Of a stretch of 64,000 nt of DNA, positions 9,851 through 20,699 are shown in pieces. The DNA is from Microstegium vimineum (lineage: Eukaryota; Streptophyta; Magnoliopsida; Poales; Poaceae), in contig CM039120.1 of the NCBI GenBank assembly GCA_022036555.1, positions 23,154,227 through 23,218,226 on the forward strand, in the 5' to 3' direction. Made by a program: the position numbers and the translations under genes. Each line of letters opens with the position of its first letter. Within the stretch, counting starts at the first letter, position 1. A model generated the notes under the pieces. That model worked only from the letters and a program-made list of their open reading frames with translations, did not search any database and was not told the DNA's origin.

Positions 9851-12800
9851 ATGGGTGGTTCTACTGATGTTGATCCGAGGAATGTCATTGAAGTCTCCGA
9901 AGCAGATCTGATAGATGATCAGATGCAGACTATGGAGGAGTACAAGCAGTTGTATCTAAAATCCTTCAGCCTAAACAGGAGTGGCGATGTAGTACAGAAG
10001 AAAGATCCGCTGTTGTCGCGGCAGGTCACTTTCGATGCCAATCCTGGTAAGTTATAAGATATGGTTAATACTGCGCTAAATCAGGCGTTGATTAACCACT
10101 CTACGGTGATATCCAATATTGTGTATAATGCCGTCATGCAATCTTTCAAAGAAGGGCAGCCACCTAAATATGTCGGTCCAGCATATCATCAACCTGGGTC
10201 AGCATCTGCTACAATTTCATCGGCGATCCCAGCGTTCCAGCCTGTAAATCCTTCTGCCGATGAAGTTACACCGACAGGATCGAGCCCTGCAAGCGTCGTT
10301 CAACTAAGCACCGATCCAGCGGCGTCAGCGGCATCAGGATAGGTGGTCCCGAACCAGTCAGCTCCCGCTAACTGGTGGGGGTACGGCATGCCTCCAGACT
10401 CGTCTGCCAACGCCAAGTTGATCCAAAATCATGCGGTGGGGAAAGCTCCTGTGAAATTGGCGACATTGGCACAACCGATGAGCCCGGTGATGCATCATGT
10501 TGTGTCTGCTCCAAATATGCAGTTGCCACCGGGGAATCTCCAGAGCGTGCCCACGATGTCTTGCGGGCAACCATCGGCAAATGTGTTGCCGATGCAACAG
10601 GATAGGACAGTTATAAACTATCCTATGATGATGGCGAACCCTCCGACGGGGGTGTCAGTACAACAAGGAGGCCCATTCGTTGACTATTCTAAATTGCAGG
10701 AACAGCAGGCGTCGGGCAATTACCAGCTGTCTGCAGGTCACATGCCGGTAACTCACAACCCTGCGTGGGCCGGTCCAATTCAACATCAGGTGATGCAATC
10801 TGGGCAACAGATAACGGGGGCGCAGCAATACCTTTACCTGGCCATCGTTCAGAATGAGACATCGGTGTATCGGCTAGCGGTGTCCCAATACACCCTAGTT
10901 GGTGTCCAAGGGTACACATCGGCAAGTCAGCCGATGCATAATATTCAGCAAGGCGGGGTTACGCCTATACCAACTGGGCCAGCGTACCCACTACACAGGC
11001 AAGAGGGGATGTATCAACCGGTCCAGCCGATGAATGTTCAGCCTGCGCATCGGCAGGATCAAAATGCGTACAGGGCCGATATGATCGCCGAAGTGATGAA
11101 AGAACAGTTCAGCATCATGCCTAAAGTTAATATGTATTCTTATCAGACACCATATCCTCCAGCGTACGAATTGATTCCTCTTCCGAATCGGTACAAGGTG
11201 CCAGATTTCACGAAATTCTCTGGCCAAGATGATACGTCGACGATGGAGCATATCAACCAATTTATTATCCAATGTGGAGAAGCAGCTACCAGAGATGAAC
11301 TAAGGGTGAGACTGTTTTCGTCATCCTTGTCCGGATCGGCATTAATGTGGTTCATCTCGCTTCCTCCAAACTATGTAGTTACTTGGGCCGATCTAGAGAA
11401 GCAGTTTCACAGATACTTCTTTTCTAGCGTGCACGAGAAAAGAATTACCGATTTAGTCAAGCTAAAGCAGCGCAATGATGAATCGGTGGAGGGCTTCGTG
11501 CAAAGGCTTCGGGACGTGAAGAACATGTGCTACAGCCTGGTGCTCGATGATCGGCAGTTGGCAGATTTGGCTTTCCAAGGATTACTGCCGCACATCAGGG
11601 ACAGGTATGCGTCTCAAGAATTCGAGAGCCTGAGTCATCTTGTGCAGAGGATTGCCGATCAAGAAGTCAAAGCTTTCGAACCTAGGAAGACCTGGAACAA
11701 GAAAGTGTCCTTCGTTGAAGAAGAAGATTCTGAATCAGACGAAGGAACCGATATCGGCGTCGCTGAGTGGGTGTAGGATAAGAAGCCGATATCTTGTCCA
11801 TTCGGTCAGAAGGATGCTGAGAGGTTCACTTTTGATATTACCAAAGCCGATAGGATATTTGATCTCCTACTTCAAGAAGAACGAATTAAGTTGGCACCTA
11901 ATCAAGTAATTCCATCGGCTGAAGATCTCAGAAGGATGAGGTATTGCAAGTGGCATGATGCAACCTCACACACCACCAATGACTGCAAGGTCTTTAGACA
12001 GCAGTTGCAGTCAGAAATAGGGGCTGGACGAATCAAATTTGATAATTCTAAAACCCAGAGGCCGATGAAGATCGACCAGCACCCGTTCCCGAACAATATG
12101 GTAGAAGCTAGTGGAAAGGTTAAAGTCCTGACGTCGGAAGCCGCCAAGAAGAATACATCGGTAGACCCCAACCATCAGATAGATGTGCATGATGTGGAGG
12201 GAAAGAAGTGTGCCGGTGATGAACGAGCCAAGCGGGTGGCTGACGAGAGTAACCGCATCGAGAGATCTCGGGGATACGGCATCGTGATCACGCACAGGCA
12301 ACCACGACGGGAGTATCAGTGCTCTCACGAGGAGCAATATCGGCAACAGGAGGAAGAAAGGAACCAGGAATGGTGGCGACATAAGGACCATTGGAATTGT
12401 CCTTTCTTCATCCATTGTTGGGAAGAAGGCATCAAGCTGCCTACTGCCGATAATTGTCCTGAATGCAATGGATACTATCCTGCTGATCGGTCAGAAAAGC
12501 GGTCCCGCTTTGAAAACCACAGACCAAATTATGCTCGGCCGATCAGGGGAAAGGAATCGGTACATGATCGGTTGGGGGGCAAGCTCAGCGTGCACGATAG
12601 GCTTGGCAAGCGTGTCCGTCGAAAGGACCTCGAAGAGAAGGCTAATGCAAGGGTGCCTGATGAAGAAATATTCTCTAGAGATCCAAACATTATGGCTGAC
12701 GTAGGCCGGCACGACGAGAGGCAGTACCAGCCAGTTTGGAAGACTAAGCTTCCTCAATGGTGCCCTGAAGGCCTAACCAAGACTCAGAAAAGAAGGATCC

Positions 12801-13563
12801 AACGTGAACGCCGGAACAATCTGAATCATGGTGGAAGTCCTTCAAAGAAAAGGCTCCAGTTTTGGAGTGGAGGCCAAAACGCCAGATGGGGAGTCCATCG
12901 GCATATGTCAACATGGTTGTTATGTTGCCGATGGAGTTTATGGCACCTGATGCTGAAGAAGAAACTGCTAATATGGCTCAGTTAGTGCTAGATCCGATGA
13001 CGGCCGTCTTTGAGAAACATGCAGATGATGAAAGGCAGCATTTGAGAGCTTTGTTCGTCAAAGGCAAAGTCGACAGACAACCAGTGTAAAAAATGTTAGT
13101 CGATGGTGGAGCATCGATTAATATAATGCCGTATGTCATGTTTAGGAAGCTTGGGAAAGGCGACCAAGACTTAGTCAAAACAGACATGAAGCTGAAAGAT
13201 TTTGAAGGCAATGTGTCACCGGCTATGGGAGCCATATGTGTCGAGTTGACTATCGGCAGTAAAACTTTGCCGACAACGTTTTTTGTGATCAGTGGCAAGG
13301 GGACCTACAATTTGCTTCTGGGAAGAGATTGGATTCACGCCAACTGCTGCATCCCTTCTACGATGCACCAAAGCCTTGTGCAGTGGGTTGGAGATAGAAT
13401 TGAAGTCATCCAAAGTGAAGCCTCATCACTTGTTGCATCGGAAGAATCGGAAACCTATGAGCAGACCAAGTGCATGTCTGGTGAAGCTTGGGATACAGAA
13501 TTCCTCAGGGTGGCCGATTACCAGATTGCACCGATCCAAGCAGTCGGTTCTGAAGAAGTTTGA
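9851..13563 (+). pseudogene. gag-pro: Element B Gag-Pro (decayed)
   Basis: Same architecture as element A's Gag-Pro: N-terminal Gln/Pro/Met-rich part, Gag domain (11180-11640), Cys/His clusters (11941-12000; 12400-12480), a basic linker, and a protease motif LVDGGASINIMP at 13095-13130. Breaks are stops at 10055-10057 (TAA), 10340-10342 (TAG), 11774-11776 (TAG) and 13087-13089 (TAA), plus a frameshift near 12850 after which the coding continues in another frame from about 12862. Only the 10055 stop falls on a Gln of element A; the 11774 and 13087 stops replace Lys and Thr. The decay is therefore more mixed than in A. The frame closes with TGA at 13561-13563, overlapping the Pol ATG. Confidence 0.87.
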
Positions 13564-13565
13564 TG
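13561..13565 (+). promoter_or_regulatory. TGATG stop-start overlap between Gag-Pro and Pol
   Basis: TGA closes Gag-Pro (13561-13563) and ATG at 13563-13565 opens Pol. It is the same arrangement as TAATG in element A despite a changed stop codon, so the overlap itself rather than the triplet seems kept. Confidence 0.65.
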
Positions 13566-14672
13566 GATCAGTTCGCCGATGATGGAAAACTTGGATAGGG
13601 GTTCACATCAGCCGATGACTTGCTAGAAAAAGACATCGGCGATGGTAGTAAGCCCAGGCCAACTTTCATTAGTGCTAAGTTAGATTCCCAATGTAAGCAA
13701 CAGTTAACTGATTTGTTAAAGGAATATAAAGATTGTTTTGCTTGGGACTATACAGAGATGCCTGGTTTGGTCCGATCAATAGTTGAACATCGGTTACCTA
13801 TTAAGTCAGGTTTCCAACCACATCGGCAGCCAGCGCGCCGATGTAATCCTAATGTATTGCCTGATATTAAAGCCGAAATTACAAAATTAATCGAAGCTGG
13901 ATTTATTCGGCAATGCCGATATGCCGAATGGATTTCTAATGTGGTTCCTGTATATAAAAAGAATGGAAAACTTCGTGTTTGTATTGATTTCAGGAATCTC
14001 AATAAAGCTACGCCTTTGGACGGCTATCCAATGCCCGTTGCCGATCTACTAGTTGATGCTTCTGCTGGACATAAGATTATCAGTTTTATGAATGGTAACG
14101 CTGGATATAATCAAATATTTGTGGCTGAAGAAGATATATCCAAAACTGCTTTTAGATGTCCAAGCCACGTCGGTTTGTTTGAATGGATCGTGATGACTTT
14201 TGGCTTGAAGAATGCCGGTGCTACTTATTAGAGAGCAATGAATTTCATCTTTCATATCTATATTGGCACATTGGTGTATGGACACGATGTTGCTCTGCTT
14301 TGGGAAATTAAAACTGGTTCTAGGCGATTATTTTCCCAAGACCAATTGACAACCGATGAGTATGACATTCTTATGAAAGATGAATTAGAAGATCTAGCAG
14401 GTCATCGGTTGAAGGCTTTAATCAATATCGAAGAGAATAAGAAGAGGGTTGCCAGGTGGTATAACAAGAAAGTGAAAGTTAAAGAGTTTGCCGATGGTGA
14501 TCTGGTATGGAAGCTAATTTTACCGATCGGGACTAAGAGTTCGAAGTTTGGAAAATGGTCTCCTAATTGGGAAGGTCCTTTTTGGATAAGTCAGTCCGCT
14601 CCTGGTAATGCTTATATTTGGAAACACTTGAAGGCGTTGCATTCTCTAGGGCAATCAACAGTAAATATTTAA
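13563..14672 (+). pseudogene. pol: Element B Pol with 2.1-kb in-frame internal deletion
   Basis: Opens at the overlap ATG and encodes the N-terminal half of RT up to MNFIFH..IGT at about 14270. It then jumps straight into the post-catalytic end of integrase (VYGHDV...). Compared with element A, 2091 bp (697 codons) are missing, including YIDD, both RNase H domains and the integrase DDE core. In element A the two breakpoints lie at copies of TAGTC (minus strand, near 2800-2804 and 709-713). TAG codons at 13596-13598 and 14229-14231 stand where element A has Gln. A one-base loss near 14610 shifts the frame before the normal C-terminus. No catalytic function can remain. Confidence 0.87.
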
Positions 14673-14818
14673 AGAGATACTACCCTAGCATTTGGATAGA
14701 TGCATAATATAAGAATAAATGCCGATGGAAGAGATTTCATGCAATACATCGGCAGAAAACATGTTAATATTATATTACGAGCAAGATCAGTCATCAGGTT
14801 CATAGTTGTCAATACAAA

Positions 14819-17800
14819 TTACAATAGGGATTGGATGGATGAGATCGCACGCAGGCGAATTTGATTCGTCTCCTCTATTTCCCTAGCATCATCTTTGGCG
14901 GAACCCTCAATTGTCTTGATTTTCCTCTTTAATAGGAGAGCTTCACAAGCATTGAAATCTCTTTCTTGTTGAAGAGTTTTAGCAGCATCGGGGAGTTGAG
15001 TCTTCTTCTGGCTAGGCGAATTAAGAGCTTCTTCTACCTTCTTCAGCTCGGTAAGCAGTGTCTCTCTTTGGTCCGATAAGCGGGCGATTTCTTGTTCAAG
15101 CTCAATACTGGAAGCTTCCAAGCAGCCGATGTCCTTGTGCTTTTCATCGGCTAATCGCTTGAACTGGAGCATCTCTTGTTCAAGCTTTGATTGAGTGGTC
15201 CTGTCGGCAATGCGGCGTGAAGCTCGTTGATATTGAAGTTATCGGCTCTCGAGGAACCTTGCTTGGAATAGAATTTCTTCGACATCGGCAGGCAGATGAC
15301 CTTGAATTTCCTTGAAGGCTATCCTTACTGCGTTAGAGTCTTGAACTAGTTCGGAGGTGTTTTGCTGCAGTAAAGATAGCAGTGTTTCAAGCTTGGATTT
15401 CATTTCTGCCGATATAGCAGCTGATGGTGGGGCAGAACTTTCTTCTTCGTCGTCGTCATCTGGGAGGTTGATAGCAAAGGAAAATAGGCTGTTTGGAGAA
15501 TCTTGAGCCTGAAAAGAAGAAAATTAGAGTTCGTCGAATCATAAGTTATGCGAATTTATGATAGTTAGTTTACCATCTTCAGGAGAATCTCTTGCCTCGG
15601 GCTTGGCGGAGCGGATGGCGTAGCTACATCTTGAGGATCGGCAACAGTTGCCGATGCACTTGCCTCAGCAGGAGAAGAAGTTGGCGCTGGTGCTGGTGCT
15701 GCTTCTGTTGTAGCTGGTTCTTGTAGCAATGGTGATGTCCCTTGGTCAGGGATTTCGTCCGATGCTGAAGTTGGTGCCGATGCCGATGTTGTTGCAGCTG
15801 GCTCTGGCGGTGATGGTATTGTCTTCTGAATAGGGATTTCAGCTTGTGGTTGATCGGAGATAGTCGTCGATGCTGGTTCTGTTGGTAGATCGCTAGAGGG
15901 TTGAAGAGTTGCAACTGTCGATGTCGATGGAGCCGATGTTTTCTTACGTTTCGGTCGAGGAGAGTTTCTTGATGGGCCTTGACGCTTCAACTTTCGTGAT
16001 TGGGGGGCATCGACAGTTTGAGAGGCTCGTATATTTGAAATAGCTGCCAATACGTTTGTTGGCTACAGAAAAGAACGGTTGATGTAAGTCGAAAGTAAAA
16101 TAAGTATTACTGATGAATATTTGTAATCGGTAAATGAAGGTATTACTACAAAAGCTTGTGCCAGAATAGAGGCAGCGGTCGATGGGGTAGTGGCAGTCCT
16201 AGTAGTTGATTTGGAGTTAAAGGTAACCTTGGTTGTCTTTGGATACATGGCAGCGGCGAATGAAGGAGCCTTGCTGCCGATTACCGATGTAGGGTTCATC
16301 AGTCGCAAGTGGAAGTGTTTGCCACTCCTGCTCTTTTTGGGGATTAGATCGTTAACCTGTTGGCAAGGGAATTGGTTACGAAGTACATTATAGAGAAATA
16401 ATAAGAAAAATTACTGAAAATAGAACTTACCGCATCATCGGGAATTACATAGTCATCATCAATCTGGTGCCGATAATAATGTGATGATATTGCGAATAGT
16501 TGATCTTTCCATTCTTGCCACTAGGACTTGTATATTTCAGTCATGAAGGATATCGGTCCCCAAGAAGACAAGTCAATATTCGTTATATCGGCATGAGGAG
16601 GAAGATTGACGATTTTGTTCCATTCTATGGCACTGGAGAAAGTCTCTCTCGGCTTTATCACCCTGGCATAGCTGAATTTGATCGACAATTGACCGAATCC
16701 TAGTTGTCTTGCTGCTGCCGATGGGTAGTAAAATTCATAAGTTGGAGAGGTATTCTTTCTAGTGCCGAAGATGTTGACTGGGATGGCTCAAGGAGTGATT
16801 GCAACCTTCATAAGTCCGTCATTCTGAGGTATATTCCCATCGGTAATATTGAAGGAAAGCGGGAATCGGTTATCCTCATCGATGTAAGGACACCAGGCTC
16901 GTTCTGCGGCAGGGATTCCACAGTAAAATCTTTGGAAAAACAAACCGAATTGACCTCTGTTGGCGTCGGTTCCCGGCAAGACTATCAAATCTTCTCCAAA
17001 GTTGAGTGGAGAACGGGTTGCCGATTCATCTTCAGGAAGCACGTAATCTTCGGATAATTCTCTCAGGAATTGCTGGCTGAATAAGTCAAAGTGAAGACAC
17101 TTGTGCATATGGGCGTTTAGCCATAAATTGACAAACCACCAAGGACCTCTGAGGTTGTCGATAGGTTCGTCCAATAGCAGTTTTTTGGATACTTGATGCA
17201 GAAGGTGATAGACCGAGCCAAGGAGATATCGGCCAAGGGGAAGACTCCCGTGGGTCAAAATTTCTGCTGCAGAAAGATACATGCTTCTAGGTCCAACTGT
17301 TTTGCCGCAAAAGACAAACTTCTCCAGCCACATGTTCAAGAAAATGGCGTGCTCCCTTTGGCCTACCAATCCAGTCTGTTGTTATTCCTTGATATACCCA
17401 GTCCAACCACCGATGTTGCGGGTGTTTACCCGATGTTCGGCCTTCCTCTAGAAAGGAGCGTTAGTATCGGCAGAAGAAATATCAAGGCCGGTAAGCATGT
17501 ATACATCGGCAAGTGTTGGAGTGGCTGGTCCATGTCTGAATATGAATGCATTCATTGTATCGGACCAGAAGTAAGAAGCGGCTATCATCATATTTTCATT
17601 TGTTGCCATATCAGCAAGTGATAGCCTGATGCAATGGTCTCTACTGTGTTCTGACTAGTAGACCTGCTGTGACCTAGTCATTCTAAGATACCAGTTCTTC
17701 CATACTTTGGTGGGTTTGGGACATGAGCGGAAGGTATCTGTCCATAACCCTAAGTTGAAGCATTCAGATCTGAAAGGGATGTGATTGGTTTCTGCGTTGA

Positions 17801-18017
17801 TAAGATCAGTTGGGTCAGGATTACCCATCGAACCCAAACAGCAAAGGTGTGCTTCGTTAGTTGGGATTACTACTATGTCACATATTTCCTAGATTCAGAA
17901 ATAAGAAATTACGAGGCGGATATGGAAAGAAGTCGCGAAGTAGTATAAGAGAGGAATTACAAAGGATGAAACGAAGAAGGAAGAAATTACCGTCGGGACG
18001 TTGACATTGATTGCCAT
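14819..18017 (-). pseudogene. Antisense five-exon plant-mobile-domain/coiled-coil gene in element B
   Basis: A spliced gene on the strand opposite gag-pol, between pol and the 3' LTR. Inferred coding exons are 18017-17991, 17888-16431, 16356-16150, 16062-15574 and 15508-14819. All four introns (65-102 bp) are GT-AG and phase 0, giving about 956 residues. Exon 2 resembles the plant mobile domain (aminotransferase-like, PF10536 type): WKNWY near residue 78, FW...F.FRHGPATPTLADVYMLTGL at 117-145, GPWWFVNLWLN near 255. Exon 4 is Pro/Ala/Ser-rich with a basic PRPKRKK patch that could be a nuclear signal. Exon 5 is an acidic stretch followed by a long coiled coil. Six in-frame stops (17655, 17448, 17382, 16788, 16521, 15239) but no frameshift show it is now a pseudogene. 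Antisense introns are not removed from the element's genomic RNA, so they survive retrotransposition. Function is unknown; related proteins exist both as host silencing factors and in transposons. Confidence 0.8.
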
Positions 18018-18133
18018 CAGGAATTTCTTGTGAAGATTGTGCTTTCCGATGGAGGGGGAAGACCGCCGCTGAATAATGCTCTGAAAGGAGGACCAAAGTG
18101 TGGACTTAGGGTAAAAAGGGGGATGGATGGTGA

Positions 18134-18141
18134 TTTTTATA
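18134..18141 (-). promoter_or_regulatory. TATA box for the antisense gene
   Basis: TATAAAAA on the minus strand, in CCTATAAAAATCACC, 117 bp upstream of the inferred ATG at 18017. A start site near 18105 would leave a leader of about 90 nt. It lies inside element B, not in its LTR, so the antisense gene appears to carry its own promoter. Confidence 0.6.
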
Positions 18142-18364
18142 GGCCTAGGTCAAAAGGCGTTTTGGAGTTTTTCCTTTTTGGCTGAACGGGAATATAGGAG
18201 GATATCGCAGTGATTCGCGCGGTAATCGAGGGATTATAACTGTTGATGCTACTGTTGAGGGAGTTGTTGGTAACTTGCAGTTTTCAAGCGCGGTAATCAA
18301 GATGATTGCGCGTTTTGGAGGGAAAAGAGCAAATTTCGGCGCATAAGATATTTTATACTCCGAA

Positions 18365-18377
18365 ATTGGGGGGCATG
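18365..18377 (+). other. Polypurine tract, element B
   Basis: ATTGGGGGGCATG directly before the 3' LTR. This is the expected plus-strand primer position. Confidence 0.7.
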
Positions 18378-19215
18378 TGTTGACGCCGTTTTTTGTACGG
18401 GTCAATATTAAACTAAGTGTATTGATCGGTAAAGGGATTCCTCATCGACATCAAGGGGCTATCAGTTTCATTACCGATGGAAGCAGAAGAATTCGCCGAT
18501 GGTAGATGTGATGGAAGAAACACCGAGGGAGAAAAGAAAAGACATTTACCGGTGAGAAAATGTTGCCGATGAAAGTAGAAGAATATTGCCGATAAGAGGG
18601 TATTGCTAATGGACAAAGGATGTGGTTGACGTCAGCAAAAAGTTGCCGATGGCAATAAGAGGAAGGTTGCAGATTGGAAAGAATCTGCCGATGGAAAGTT
18701 TCATCGTAAAGGAAACAAATAAGGAAACTGGTGATTTTATACCAGTATTATTGTCATTGTTTGAGTCTGGCTCTTGTACGAGTCATTTTTATTTCCTTAA
18801 AAATAGGAGTTCTGTTTAGGTATGAGTCATGTCTGTTTGCAACTCCTGTTACCGGAGTATAAATATGTACCCAGGGGCGATGTAACAAAAAAAGATATCA
18901 TATACAATCAATCAAATACATCTATTACTTTTTATCTACTTTTCCAGCATCTACTTTTTCGCACTAGTTATAGTTTATCTATGAGTTCTTACGATCTCGA
19001 CGGGCTGCATCTACAAGATCTCCGTCTACTTCGCGAGTTCCGCTTTTTGAACAATTTGAGCTTTGACATCCGAGCGTATCGCTGTTGTCTCGTTCATCGT
19101 CGTTCTAGTTATCGTCCTTGTTGATTGACTGGTCAAATCGACTAGCACACCTTTGGATATCGAGTTCGTGTATAAGCCCGAGGTGTTCGTAGATCAGATG
19201 CTTTTTGTGTCAACA
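18378..19215 (+). repeat. 3' LTR of element B (838 bp)
   Basis: TGTTGACGCCG...TTTGTGTCAACA with a TATA box at 18858-18865. It is the copy of 8987-9799 carrying two short extra segments (AAATAAGGAAAC near 18716; GATATCGAGTTC near 19156). Confidence 0.92.
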
Positions 19216-20201
19216 ATTACATTTAGGATAGATAGCCGTACTATCAAGAAGGAAAAAACGTGTTGTGATTGTGGTTATCAAGTGCTACTAGGTGTGGTCA
19301 TTCATGCATTTGTATTAATCAACCTAGTAACATAACCTTGCTCAAAAGATATAAAATATATGCTAAACACTTGCTCTAAGGAAGTACTCTAAGTGTTTGG
19401 CACATTGGAGCAAGGATTGAAGAGATTGAAACAAGGAAGGTCAAGTTATGGGCGATGGATGCTGGCAACAGACGCTGGCCCAAAGCATCAGCGCGTCTGT
19501 CGGGCAAACCCTAACTTAGCTTAAGCACAGACTTCGCATCGGACGCTGAGGAGCATTTGATGGCTAGGTGACGGACGCGTCCAATGGAGTTGGGAGCTCT
19601 CTGGATGCTCTATATACTCGCAACAGACAATGTCGACGGACGCTGAAAAGATCACGATGGACGCTGGGCTAGACTTAGATGAGCGTCCGATGGACTGAAG
19701 AACTCACTAACATAGACGATGGACGCTGCCGAGCGTCCGACGGCAATGCAACAGACGCGTCCTATGGACTCTGGAGCGCTCTAAATACTCTCTGGACAGG
19801 CAACGAACGCTAGCGACGGAACGTCCGATGCAACATTGAAGAGCATCCGTTGGACACGACGCAGGAATAACGACTAGTTTTTGAGAATGGCCTATTTAAG
19901 GCTCATGGCCGGTTCTAGCTCACCCTCTTGCCTCATTCCATTCTTGCATACTCTTGTGAGGTCTTGAGAACCTCTCGCACTCATCTCTTTGATCACTTGT
20001 TCATCCAAAAGAGATAGAGTGCATCCAAGTGCATTTGCTTAGTTATTTGCATCTAGTGGCACTTGGTGTTCGTCATCACTGCGGTTTTCTTGTTATTCTT
20101 GGTGTTTGCCAACACCTAAATGGCTTGGGCGATTAAGGAAGCTTTGACGTGTCTTGGTGATTATTTGCGGCCTGCTTCGACGATTGTGAGAGGGCTTGTA
20201 C
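19216..20201 (+). repeat. Right part of the split Sirevirus-like Copia LTR
   Basis: Continues the LTR begun at 8741. It carries many GACGGACGC/GCGTCCGATGG units (19440-19860), a TATA-like TATTTAAG at 19893-19900, and a U5 with CTTGTGAGG...GCATCTAGTGGCACTTGG. The 3' end is interrupted at 20201 by the family C LTR, so no C-tract end is seen. The same CGGACGC/GCGTCCG pattern recurs in the solo Copia LTR at 53581-55392. Confidence 0.65.
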
Positions 20202-20662
20202 TGTCGGGGATATTACCTCGGCATATCCCCAGGGACCTTATGGGCCTACCGACTAGAAGACGGCCTAGCTCGCGAGGCATTGCAGCACGCGACTAGCCCG
20301 TCGTGTTCGCCAAGGACTCCGAGGAAGTATTGCTCGCCAAGAAAGATCCTAGTAGATAGACTCGGATCCCTTGCCTTAAATGACCGATCGTAGTCTGTTA
20401 GGATATGGAAACTGTAACCCTACTCCCCTGCTATATAAGGCGAGCAGAGAACCCCCTCGAAAACTCTCTCGGAGATCTCATCTATACCTCGTGTAACCTA
20501 GTACCCATATCAATCTAGCCACCAAAACATAGGACGTAGGGTATTACGGCGATTTGCCGACCTCAACCTGTATAAATCGCCGTGTCTACGCTCTCTGTGT
20601 TATGCTTGATCTACTACCGTAGGGTACCCCCTAGGTAGATTGCAATGCATATTTCATCGACA
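20202..20662 (+). repeat. 5' LTR of element C1 (461 bp)
   Basis: TGTCGGGGATATTACC...TTTCATCGACA, TATA box TATATAAG at 20432-20439. Same family as 27984-28492 and 30001-30464. Confidence 0.88.
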
Positions 20663-20683
20663 GTTCGCGCGCCAGGTAGGGGG
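20663..20683 (+). other. Primer-binding region of element C1
   Basis: GTTCGCGCGCCAGGTAGGGGG. Copy C2 has GTTGGCGCGCCAGGTAGGGG at 28493-28512, so the TGG of the site is mutated to TCG here. Confidence 0.55.
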
Positions 20684-20699
20684 TGTGTGCATCGACTCC

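Larger units (their letters stand above)
8987..19215 (+). mobile_element. Element B: Tat-lineage Ty3/gypsy with antisense gene, both LTRs
   Basis: A 10.2-kb plus-strand element. It consists of LTR 8987-9799, PBS, Gag-Pro, internally deleted Pol, an opposite-strand five-exon gene (18017-14819), a purine tract, and LTR 18378-19215. Flanks are ATCAC (8982-8986) and ATTAC (19216-19220), a 5-bp target duplication with one later substitution. By eye the LTRs differ by roughly 30 substitutions over about 800 bp plus two short insertions in the 3' copy, so this is not a new insertion. Because RT's YIDD, both RNase H domains and most of integrase are deleted, it is non-autonomous and would need Pol from a relative such as element A. 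Confidence 0.92.
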
